From the NCBI GenBank assembly GCA_964537825.1, contig CAZIDL010000059.1, positions 1 to 14,992 of the forward strand: 14,992 bases of DNA, written 5' to 3'. The notes beneath the pieces are model-generated. The model was not told the DNA's origin. It did not search any database and saw only the letters and a list, made by a program, of their open reading frames with translations. This document shows positions 1-6,665 of this stretch, piece by piece; position 1 is the stretch's first letter; every line of letters begins with the position of its first letter. This DNA is from CAZIDL01 sp964537825. Its GTDB lineage: Bacteria > Bacteroidota > Bacteroidia > Flavobacteriales_D > CAYVSK01. A program made the translations under genes and the position numbers.

Positions 1-75
1 AACCTCATCGAGCAGAGCGTTCCGAACGTGGAACGCATCATGAAGGCCTGCAAGGACGTGCTCTATTTGAGCTGA
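1..75 (+). CDS. C-terminal fragment of an unidentified protein
   Basis: Reading frame 1 is open from the window edge to a TGA at 73-75 and gives 24 residues ending in KDVLYLS. It is taken as the end of a gene because a good Bacteroidota promoter and then hppA follow directly, and the fragment reads in the same direction. The stretch is too short to assign a family. No signal or membrane segment is visible in what remains. Confidence 0.55.
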   Translation, partial: NLIEQSVPNVERIMKACKDVLYLS

Positions 76-79
76 CCCC

Positions 80-111
80 TTTGGACAAGCTCCCGAGAAG
101 TTCTATTTTTG
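80..111 (+). promoter_or_regulatory. Bacteroidota-type promoter of hppA
   Basis: TTTG at 80-83 (-33 element) and TATTTTTG at 104-111 (-7 element, consensus TAnnTTTG) are separated by 20 bases, which is the normal spacing for the Bacteroidota primary sigma factor. Transcription would start around 117-120 and leave a leader of about 40 bases before the hppA ATG at 159. The elements are read directly; activity is inferred. Confidence 0.7.
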
Positions 112-158
112 CCGATCCTTTCAAGGAAAGGATGCGAACCGAAAAAACGCCTTAGGCA

Positions 159-2471
159 ATGGAATTCCTCCAGGAGAATTTGATCTACATCATTCCGGTC
201 ATGGGCCTGATCGGCCTTTTCGTCATGGGCATCAAAGCCAACTGGGTCTCGAAGCAGGACGCTGGCGAACAGAACATGAAGGATCTGGCCAGCCACATCA
301 CCGAAGGCGCGATGGCCTTCCTGAAGGCGGAATGGAAAATGCTCGGCTACTACGCCGTGATCGCAGGATTGCTTCTCGCATGGTCCGGTACGATGGCCCC
401 GAACTCGGATTGGGTCATCGCGATCGCTTTTTTGGTAGGCTGTTTCTTTTCCTGTCTTGCCGGCTATATCGGAATGAACATCGCCACCAAGGCCAACGTG
501 CGGACAGCCCAGAAAGCCCGCACCAGTCTCCCGGATGCCCTGAAGGTGTCCTTTAACGGAGGGACCGTCATGGGCCTTGGCGTTGCGGGTCTTGTGGTCC
601 TCGGAATGGGAGGGCTTTTCATCCTTTTCTATCAGCTTTATGTGGTCGGGGCTGGAGGAGAACTGACCAACAATATTTACGGCCTTCCCATGGCCAAATG
701 CCTGGAGGTCCTTGCAGGGTTCTCCCTCGGTTCGGAGAGCATCGCCCTCTTTGCCCGTGTAGGAGGTGGCATCTATACCAAGGCTGCTGACGTGGGGGCC
801 GACCTCGTCGGAAAGGTCGAGGCCGGGATCCCGGAGGACGACCCCCGTAACCCGGCCACCGTTGCCGACAACGTCGGGGACAATGTGGGGGACGTTGCCG
901 GAATGGGAGCGGACCTCTTCGGTTCCTACGTGGCCACCGTGCTCGCAGCTATGGTACTGGGGCAAGAAGTCCAACTCCAAGGTCAGATGGGAACCGGTGG
1001 AGCGGATTCCGCTTTCGGAGGTATCGCTCCGGTCCTTCTCCCTCTAATGATCGCTGGATTAGGCCTCCTCTTTTCCATTATAGGTGCTTCCCTGGTCCGC
1101 ATCAAAAAGGAATCTGACAGCGTTCAAAAAGCGCTCAATATCGGGAACTGGACCGCTATCATCCTCAGCGTGATCTCATCCTATTTCGTGATCACCTGGA
1201 TGCTCCCGGAAGGGACCATGGAACTCGGCCGCGACGGAGCGGCTCCTTTCACCGCCCTGGGGGTCTTTGGGGCCACAGTGGTGGGCCTTATCGTGGGTGC
1301 CCTGATGAGCTTCATCACGGAATATTATACGGCGGACGGTTATCGCCCCGTCAAGTCCATCGCCCGACAATCCTCCACGGGTCACGCTACGAACATCATC
1401 GCAGGCCTCGGTATCGGAATGGAATCCACCCTCATCGCGACCATCATCCTCGGAGGGGGCATCATCGGCGGATATGCATGTGCCGGCCTCTACGGGGTCG
1501 GGATCACTGCGGCCAGCCTGATGGCGACAACCGCCATGCAACTGGCCATCGATGCCTTCGGACCGATCGCTGACAATGCGGGAGGGATCGCTGAGATGAG
1601 CGAACTCCCGGACGAGGTCCGCGACCGTACCGACAACCTGGACGCGGTGGGGAATACCACCGCTGCTAGCGGGAAGGGCTTTGCGATCGCTTCTGCAGCG
1701 CTCACCGCACTCGCTCTCTTTGCGGCGTTCGTCGGTATGACCAATATCTCCGCTATCGACCTGTACAAAGCACCGGTCCTTGCAGGCCTCTTTTTAGGGG
1801 GGATGATCCCCTTCATCTTCTCCTCGCTCGCTATAGGAGCGGTTGGACGGGCAGCCATGTCCATGGTCCAGGAGGTAAGAAGGCAGTTCCACAGCAAACC
1901 CGGGATCCTGGAGGGAACGGAAAAACCGGAGTACGACAAATGCGTGGAGATCTCTACAAAAGCCTCCCTCAAGGAGATGATGATCCCCGGTGCCATCGCC
2001 CTCCTTACCCCGATCATCATCGGATTCGGTTTTCAAGGGGTCTTCAGTTACACCACATCAGCCGAGATCCTCGGTGGCGTCCTTTCAGGGACACTGGTCT
2101 CTGGTGTCCTCATGGCCTTCTTCCAATGCAATGCAGGAGGAGCTTGGGACAACGCCAAAAAGACCATCGAAGAGGGCTTTACGATCGATGGCGAAGAGAC
2201 CGGCAAAGGGAGCGAAGCCCACAAAGCTTCGGTCACGGGCGATACCGTGGGCGACCCCTTGAAGGACACCTCCGGCCCTTCGATGAACATCCTCATCAAG
2301 CTCATGATGATCGTTTCGCTCGTGATCGCCCCGCACATCGGAGAGGATGGGTCGCATGGTGAAAGCGGAGGCGAAGAAGCAGCCATGGAGCGCTCCATCG
2401 ACCAGGATACTGAAGCGAACGGAGATCGGGCGATGGTAGAAGATGCGGTGGAGTTCCCTGGGAACGGATGA
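159..2471 (+). CDS. hppA: K+-dependent membrane-bound pyrophosphatase, ion pumping
   Basis: This 770-residue multi-pass inner-membrane protein hydrolyses cytoplasmic pyrophosphate and uses the energy to pump H+ and/or Na+ out of the cell. The active-site signature DDPRNPATVADNVGDNVGD is at residues 227-245, and the second conserved block with GDTVGDPLKDTSGPS is at about 694-708. GNTTAASGKG (498-507) carries Ala502 where K+-independent enzymes have Lys, so this is the K+-dependent class. The helix-6 block reads DLFGSYVAT (252-260) with no Glu, while helix 5 has E193 in GSESIALF. As I recall the family, that arrangement fits the Flavobacterium-type H+-pumping subgroup. The C-terminus has a hydrophilic, acidic tail of about 45 residues after the last helix, longer than usual. 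The gene has its own promoter and ATG. Family assignment is very secure; the transported ion is inferred. Confidence 0.97.
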   Translation: MEFLQENLIYIIPVMGLIGLFVMGIKANWVSKQDAGEQNMKDLASHITEGAMAFLKAEWKMLGYYAVIAGLLLAWSGTMAPNSDWVIAIAFLVGCFFSCLAGYIGMNIATKANVRTAQKARTSLPDALKVSFNGGTVMGLGVAGLVVLGMGGLFILFYQLYVVGAGGELTNNIYGLPMAKCLEVLAGFSLGSESIALFARVGGGIYTKAADVGADLVGKVEAGIPEDDPRNPATVADNVGDNVGDVAGMGADLFGSYVATVLAAMVLGQEVQLQGQMGTGGADSAFGGIAPVLLPLMIAGLGLLFSIIGASLVRIKKESDSVQKALNIGNWTAIILSVISSYFVITWMLPEGTMELGRDGAAPFTALGVFGATVVGLIVGALMSFITEYYTADGYRPVKSIARQSSTGHATNIIAGLGIGMESTLIATIILGGGIIGGYACAGLYGVGITAASLMATTAMQLAIDAFGPIADNAGGIAEMSELPDEVRDRTDNLDAVGNTTAASGKGFAIASAALTALALFAAFVGMTNISAIDLYKAPVLAGLFLGGMIPFIFSSLAIGAVGRAAMSMVQEVRRQFHSKPGILEGTEKPEYDKCVEISTKASLKEMMIPGAIALLTPIIIGFGFQGVFSYTTSAEILGGVLSGTLVSGVLMAFFQCNAGGAWDNAKKTIEEGFTIDGEETGKGSEAHKASVTGDTVGDPLKDTSGPSMNILIKLMMIVSLVIAPHIGEDGSHGESGGEEAAMERSIDQDTEANGDRAMVEDAVEFPGNG

Positions 2472-2477
2472 AGGGTA

Positions 2478-2515
2478 GTAAGGTAGGGACGACCCGCGAG
2501 TTGCCCTTACTTTAC
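2478..2515 (+). repeat. Palindromic hairpin repeat, copy A
   Basis: The arms 2478-2493 and 2500-2515 form a 16-pair stem with loop CCGCGA (2494-2499). Twelve pairs are Watson-Crick, three are G-U wobbles (G in the left arm) and one is A-C. It starts six bases after the hppA stop codon. It belongs to the same family as the hairpins at 2960-2995 and 14238-14279, sharing the GGG-rich left arm and the NCGCGN loop. It has no T tract, so it is not a standard intrinsic terminator, but it may protect the hppA mRNA end or attenuate read-through. Confidence 0.7.
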
Positions 2516-2608
2516 GCCACTCCCCATTCCATGTTCGCTACGTGCGGACTGCCAACCCACAGTTCTCCGTCCAACTCCAGTTCATCCCTTGCCCTGCACC
2601 TTCGGGGC

Positions 2609-2962
2609 ATGGAACGCCAAGGAAAGCAAGGTGAGGAGATAGCAGCTCAATACCTTAGGGATCAGGGCTATCGGATCCGCGAAAGGAATTGGGTCCTTGG
2701 TCACCGGGAAGTGGACATCATCGCGGAAAAAGAGGACCTGCTGATCATCGCCGAAGTGAAGACCCAAAAGGACCGCCGCTTCGGTTCCCCGGAATTCAAG
2801 GTGATCAAACCGAAACAAGAGAACCTCATCCAGGCAGCGAATCGATACATCCAAAAAAAGGGATTGGATCGCGAGGTCCGCTTCGACATTCTCTCTGTGA
2901 TCATCAACGATGCCGGAGAAGAAGTCCACCACATCGAAGCGGCGTTCTCCCCCCGATGGTGA
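2609..2962 (+). CDS. YraN/UPF0102-family endonuclease-like protein
   Basis: This 117-residue protein belongs to the YraN (UPF0102) family, which has a predicted Holliday-junction-resolvase or restriction-endonuclease-like fold; its biological role is not settled. The nuclease-like motif is visible: E34 and D36 in REVDIIAE, then E49 and K51 in AEVKTQ, followed by RRFGSPE and the helical KQENLIQAANRYI block typical of the family. The frame is open back to an ATG at 2468. The start was placed at 2609 because the usual YraN N-terminus (helix with KQGEEIAAQYL) begins there, the length then matches the family norm of about 120 residues, and the extra 47 residues would be encoded partly by hairpin repeat A and have no family resemblance. 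It is bracketed by hairpin copies A and B; B overlaps its stop codon. Confidence 0.9.
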   Translation: MERQGKQGEEIAAQYLRDQGYRIRERNWVLGHREVDIIAEKEDLLIIAEVKTQKDRRFGSPEFKVIKPKQENLIQAANRYIQKKGLDREVRFDILSVIINDAGEEVHHIEAAFSPRW

Positions 2963-2995
2963 AGTGGGGACAAGTCGCGATTTGTCCCTACTTCA
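2960..2995 (+). repeat. Palindromic hairpin repeat, copy B
   Basis: The arms 2960-2974 and 2981-2995 form a 15-pair stem with 13 Watson-Crick pairs and two G-U wobbles. The loop TCGCGA is itself palindromic. The left arm begins with the yraN stop codon (2960-2962), so the gene ends inside the repeat. The right arm leads into TTTACCTTTG, which supplies a -7 promoter element for the next gene. Same family as copies A and C. Confidence 0.8.
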
Positions 2996-2997
2996 TT

Positions 2998-3005
2998 TAC
3001 CTTTG
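2998..3005 (+). promoter_or_regulatory. Possible -7 element of the pseudouridine synthase gene
   Basis: TACCTTTG is an exact match to TAnnTTTG and ends 15 bases before the ATG at 3021, giving a very short leader. The nearest TTTG (2981-2984), in the arm of hairpin B, is only 13 bases upstream, shorter than the usual spacing, so the -33 element is weak or missing. Confidence is moderate. Confidence 0.45.
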
Positions 3006-3020
3006 TGGAAAAGCTGAGCG

Positions 3021-3899
3021 ATGAGCCGTCAAGGGAAAGGAAAAGGTCCCCCCAAAGGGAAAAAAAAGGATCAGCCCGCTAACAAGGACCGAAGGAGCAG
3101 GTCGCGCAAGCTCATGGACGAAGGTCCGCACCGCAAAGGCTCCGGCCCCCGGTCCGAAAAGAAGGAAAGCGGGGAGAACAAAGGGATCCGGCTCAACAAG
3201 TTCATCGCGGACAGTGGACTCTGCTCCCGTCGCGAAGCGGATGACCTGATCGCAGCAGGGTCGATAAAAGTGAACGGTGAGACCGTGAGCGCACTCGGCA
3301 CAAGGGTCGACCCCAACGCGGACGTGCGCTTTGGAGAGCGTCGCCTTCAGCGCGAGAAGAACGTCTATGTGCTCTTGAACAAGCCCAAGGACGTGATCAC
3401 ATCCGCATCGGACGAAAAGGGGAGGCGGACGGTCCTGGACCTGGTCAGCAATGCGGGTAAGGAACGGCTCTATCCGGTCGGGCGGCTTGATCGTCATACC
3501 ACCGGGCTCCTGCTGCTCACCAACGATGGAGCATTGGCCGAAAAGCTCACGCATCCCCGGCACAACGTCAAAAAGCTCTATCAAGTGGAATTGGACCGGA
3601 ACCTGGCCGAAAAGGACCTCGATGCCCTGCTCAAGGGCGTGGAACTGGAAGACGGAAAGTTCGCCGTGGACGGAGCTTCCTACGTCAAGGGTGCAGGCCG
3701 TGCTTCGATCGGGATCGAACTCCACAGCGGGAAGAACAGGATCCTCCGGCGCCTTTTCGAAGCGCTCGGATATAAGGTGAAAAAGCTCGACCGGGTCATG
3801 TATGCGGGGCTTAGCAAAAAGGACCTGCCGAGGGGCAAATGGCGATACCTTACGGAGAAGGAGCTCCAGTTCCTGAAAATGCGACAAGCACCTCAATGA
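3021..3899 (+). CDS. RsuA/RluB-family rRNA pseudouridine synthase
   Basis: This enzyme converts a specific uridine in ribosomal RNA to pseudouridine. It has 292 residues. Residues 1-55 are a very basic, Lys/Arg/Gly-rich extension, probably RNA binding. Residues 56-103 are an S4 RNA-binding domain with RLNKFIADSGLCSRREAD. The catalytic domain holds the motif GRLDRHTTGLLLLTNDG (154-170), with Asp157 as the expected nucleophile. GKNRILRRLFEALGY and KLDRVMYAGL are the conserved C-terminal blocks. The family splits into RsuA (16S), RluB/RluF/RluE (23S) and others. The S4 domain and C-terminal block resemble RluB most, which would mean 23S helix 80, but the target cannot be fixed from sequence alone. 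It is preceded by hairpin B and followed by a terminator, so it is probably its own unit. Confidence 0.93.
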   Translation: MSRQGKGKGPPKGKKKDQPANKDRRSRSRKLMDEGPHRKGSGPRSEKKESGENKGIRLNKFIADSGLCSRREADDLIAAGSIKVNGETVSALGTRVDPNADVRFGERRLQREKNVYVLLNKPKDVITSASDEKGRRTVLDLVSNAGKERLYPVGRLDRHTTGLLLLTNDGALAEKLTHPRHNVKKLYQVELDRNLAEKDLDALLKGVELEDGKFAVDGASYVKGAGRASIGIELHSGKNRILRRLFEALGYKVKKLDRVMYAGLSKKDLPRGKWRYLTEKELQFLKMRQAPQ

Positions 3900-3906
3900 T
3901 CGCCAT

Positions 3907-3935
3907 AAAAAGCCGTTGGCACCAAGGAGCTTTTT
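3907..3935 (+). terminator. Hairpin terminator after the pseudouridine synthase gene
   Basis: AAAAAGC (3907-3913) pairs with GCTTTTT (3929-3935), and the inner TTGG/CCAA also pair, leaving a small interrupted hairpin that ends in a T tract. It starts seven bases after the stop codon. The A and T runs make it potentially active on both strands. It separates this gene from the AsmA operon. Confidence 0.6.
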
Positions 3936-3995
3936 GCAGAACATCCCGGTGGATGGGAGCCCCAAGCTTCCCTTTCGATCCCTGAACCACTCACC

Positions 3996-6662
3996 TTGAA
4001 ATTCCTCCGGAATAGCGTCATTACCCTGCTTATCCTGATCGGGCTCGGGATAGGGAGCGGTCTGATCCTTTCTTCCTACTACGGGGACGAGGTTAGATCG
4101 GCGGTTATCAAACGCCTGAACGATAGGCTTCAGACAGAGGTGGACGTGCGATCGGTGAATTTCTCCGTGCTCCGCAAATTCCCCTATGCTTCGGTCGGGC
4201 TTTCCCAAGTGACCCTGAGCAACGAGAAAGATACCCTCTTCCATTTCGATCGGACCTTCCTGCAATTCGACCTCGTGGACCTTTTCAAAGGCCAGCATCG
4301 GATCGAACGGATAAGCTTCGAGAACGGCCGGGTCCGGTTCCCCATCGACGAACGGGGTGAACACCCCTATGACGACATCTGGAAAGAAGATGCAGGGACC
4401 CGCGACAGTAGTGCAGCTTTCGAGCTTGAGCGTACTGAATGGGAGAACGTGGAGTTCCATTATAGCGATGGACGCTCCAACACATCGTTCAAAGCCTGGC
4501 TTTCTTATGCTTTTTTCCAGGGATGGTTCGAGCGCACGAATTCAGCCTTCGACGCCCGGGCCGAAGGGGAATGGCATTCCTTCAGCAATGGTGAGCGGAC
4601 CTGGAGCGAATTGGATCGCTCCTTTTCCATCAGCACCAAAGGAAGTATCGATAATGAAGCCAAAACGGGAAAGCTCGAAGGAGGAACTTTCAGATGGGCG
4701 GACCTGAAAGGAACGATGGGCGGTAGTTTCGCCTACGGAAGGGACTCCAGGATCGATCTTTCCTTCGAGGCCCCTTTTCAAAGGATCGGAAGCTATCTTG
4801 AAGCTTGGCCGGACCTCAGGGTACCTGAAGGCTATCGCGCAAGCGGAAAATTGAAACTCGAAGGGAAATGGAAGGGGCCGACCGGTGCCGGAGCTTCCCC
4901 TACCCTCAAGTTGAGGTTCGAACTGGATAAAGGACGACTTCGCCATAAAAGCTCTGGAATACGGGCTAAAGGGCTCTCTGCTAGCGGGAATTTCCTGAGC
5001 CGCAACGAGCGAGGACGCCCGCTCCTTTCGCTCCAAAAGTTCGCAGGCGAATTCGGCGGCGGTGAATGGAAAGGGAAAGGGAGTTGGAGCCCGGGGAGGA
5101 CCCATCGGTTGGACATCGAGCTCCAAGGGCAGAGCAGGGTCGAAGAGACCGTTCGGTTCCTCGGGATCGATACCATCGGTGCTGCAAAGGGGGATTGGGA
5201 AGCTAGCCTGCAGCTCGAGGGACCCTTCTCGCCACCAGTGATCGGGGAAGAAGAGCTGGAGCAACTTTCCTTGAGCGGGATGGCCAAGCTACAGGATGCA
5301 GGGATCGCTGTCAAAGGGAGCCCTTACACTTTCAAGGCTTTGAACGGGACCTTTATCTTTCATGACCAGAACGCGGGTGTTAAAACGCTCAGCGGGAAGG
5401 TAGCGGGCTCTGGCTTCGAGCTTGAAGGACGTTCTTACGATCTTCTTCCCTACCTCTTCCTCCCCGACCGAACCCTCAGGCTGGAAGCCGAGCTCCGTTC
5501 GGATAAGCTGAACCTCAACAAGCTATTGAGCAAAGGAAGGAGCCAGAAAAAAAAGAAAAGCGGAGCTTACAAGCTCCAATTTCCAAAACACCTTCAGCTC
5601 GAAGTTCATGCAACACTGGACCAACTTGAATTCCGGCAGTTCCAACCCAAGGACCTGAAAGGGCGCTTCAAGCTCGGACCGGGCGGACTGAGTGGAAAGA
5701 ACATCTCCATGAAACTCGCTGACGGGAAGCTTGCGGGACACCTCGCCCTCAATGCTGATACCCGTCCTTTCGGTGTCCGGGCAGGAGCTGAACTGAGGGG
5801 AGTTCGGCTCCGCCCTTTCTTCCAAGCCTTCGAAAGCTTCGGTCAGGAACTGATCCATCCCGAGCACTTAAAGGGCGTCCTGGATGCAGGGATCCAATAT
5901 AGCTCCTCTTTGGATCAGGAACTCAAAGTCCCGGCTTCATCCGTAAAGAGCTCAGGAGATATCGAGATCCGTAAAGGCGAACTGATCGAGTTCGAACCCC
6001 TGATCCAGCTTGCTGAACAACTTACCCGGAAAAAGATCCTCAACAGTTTCCTACACCTGGAAAAACTGAAAGAAAGGCTCCACCACGTTCGCTTTGAGGA
6101 ACTCCAGAACCGGATCCGGATCGAGAACAGCACGATCATCATCCCTCGCTTCGATGTCCATTCGAACGCATTGGATATCGAGGCCTCCGGAAAGCACCAC
6201 TTCGACGGACGGATCGACTATCATTTTGTGATCCTGATGGACGAACTCCTCTCCAAACCCAAGAAGAGCGAATTCGGATACCTCCGCGATGAAGGGAACG
6301 AAAAACGCCTTTTCGTGAAGATGACCGGAACCACCGAAGAACCCGAGATCTCCTTCGATCGAAAAGCCGCCCGCGAACACCGGGAGGAACGACGGAAGGA
6401 CGAGAAACGGGACATCAAGGAAGCCTTGCAGGAAGAATTCGGTCTTTTCGAAGAGACAGACAGCACGGAAAGCAAAAAGGAAAAGGAAGAAGAAAAGGCC
6501 AAGCCGGTCTTCGATGTCAAATGGGGCAGTGAAAAAGAGGGATCGAAAAAGAAAGAAGAAGAAAGAACGGACCGGGAGGACAAGAAGGAGAAAAGCCTTT
6601 GGGAACGGCTCGGTATCAGCAAGGACGAGGAGGAGGAAAACGAGAAGAAGCAGGACGAGTGA
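3996..6662 (+). CDS. AsmA-like inner-membrane-anchored periplasmic protein
   Basis: This is an 888-residue protein of the AsmA/TamB-like superfamily, in which long periplasmic beta-rich proteins are thought to help move lipids between the membranes or support outer-membrane biogenesis. Residues 1-27 form an N-terminal membrane anchor (KFLRNSVITLLILIGLGIG). The start of the AsmA domain follows, with repeated short beta-strand patterns of the kind FENGRVRFPI. The C-terminal AsmA block around residues 620-785 includes conserved-looking VKSSGDIEIRKGELIEFEPL and GRIDYHFVILMDELLSK. From about residue 789 the protein is a 100-residue Lys/Glu/Arg/Asp-rich tail. The start is TTG at 3996, chosen because the anchor begins right there and no in-frame ATG lies near. 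No -7 element was found just upstream. It is the first gene of a tightly packed group with the kinase and hemW. Confidence 0.85.
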   Translation: MKFLRNSVITLLILIGLGIGSGLILSSYYGDEVRSAVIKRLNDRLQTEVDVRSVNFSVLRKFPYASVGLSQVTLSNEKDTLFHFDRTFLQFDLVDLFKGQHRIERISFENGRVRFPIDERGEHPYDDIWKEDAGTRDSSAAFELERTEWENVEFHYSDGRSNTSFKAWLSYAFFQGWFERTNSAFDARAEGEWHSFSNGERTWSELDRSFSISTKGSIDNEAKTGKLEGGTFRWADLKGTMGGSFAYGRDSRIDLSFEAPFQRIGSYLEAWPDLRVPEGYRASGKLKLEGKWKGPTGAGASPTLKLRFELDKGRLRHKSSGIRAKGLSASGNFLSRNERGRPLLSLQKFAGEFGGGEWKGKGSWSPGRTHRLDIELQGQSRVEETVRFLGIDTIGAAKGDWEASLQLEGPFSPPVIGEEELEQLSLSGMAKLQDAGIAVKGSPYTFKALNGTFIFHDQNAGVKTLSGKVAGSGFELEGRSYDLLPYLFLPDRTLRLEAELRSDKLNLNKLLSKGRSQKKKKSGAYKLQFPKHLQLEVHATLDQLEFRQFQPKDLKGRFKLGPGGLSGKNISMKLADGKLAGHLALNADTRPFGVRAGAELRGVRLRPFFQAFESFGQELIHPEHLKGVLDAGIQYSSSLDQELKVPASSVKSSGDIEIRKGELIEFEPLIQLAEQLTRKKILNSFLHLEKLKERLHHVRFEELQNRIRIENSTIIIPRFDVHSNALDIEASGKHHFDGRIDYHFVILMDELLSKPKKSEFGYLRDEGNEKRLFVKMTGTTEEPEISFDRKAAREHREERRKDEKRDIKEALQEEFGLFEETDSTESKKEKEEEKAKPVFDVKWGSEKEGSKKKEEERTDREDKKEKSLWERLGISKDEEEENEKKQDE

Positions 6663-6665
6663 TAT

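Noticed and set aside
63..980. A 305-codon open frame on the minus strand inside hppA
   Set aside because: It lies opposite a fully conserved gene, has no family resemblance, and its length comes from GC-rich codon structure.
2468..2608. The upstream ATG that would add 47 residues to the YraN protein
   Set aside because: The added part is encoded by the hairpin repeat and has no family similarity; the ATG at 2609 gives the normal length.
2997..4460. A 487-codon minus-strand frame across the pseudouridine synthase gene and the start of the AsmA-like gene
   Set aside because: Both plus-strand genes are well supported; the antisense translation is Pro/Gly/His-rich with no domain and also spans the intergenic terminator.
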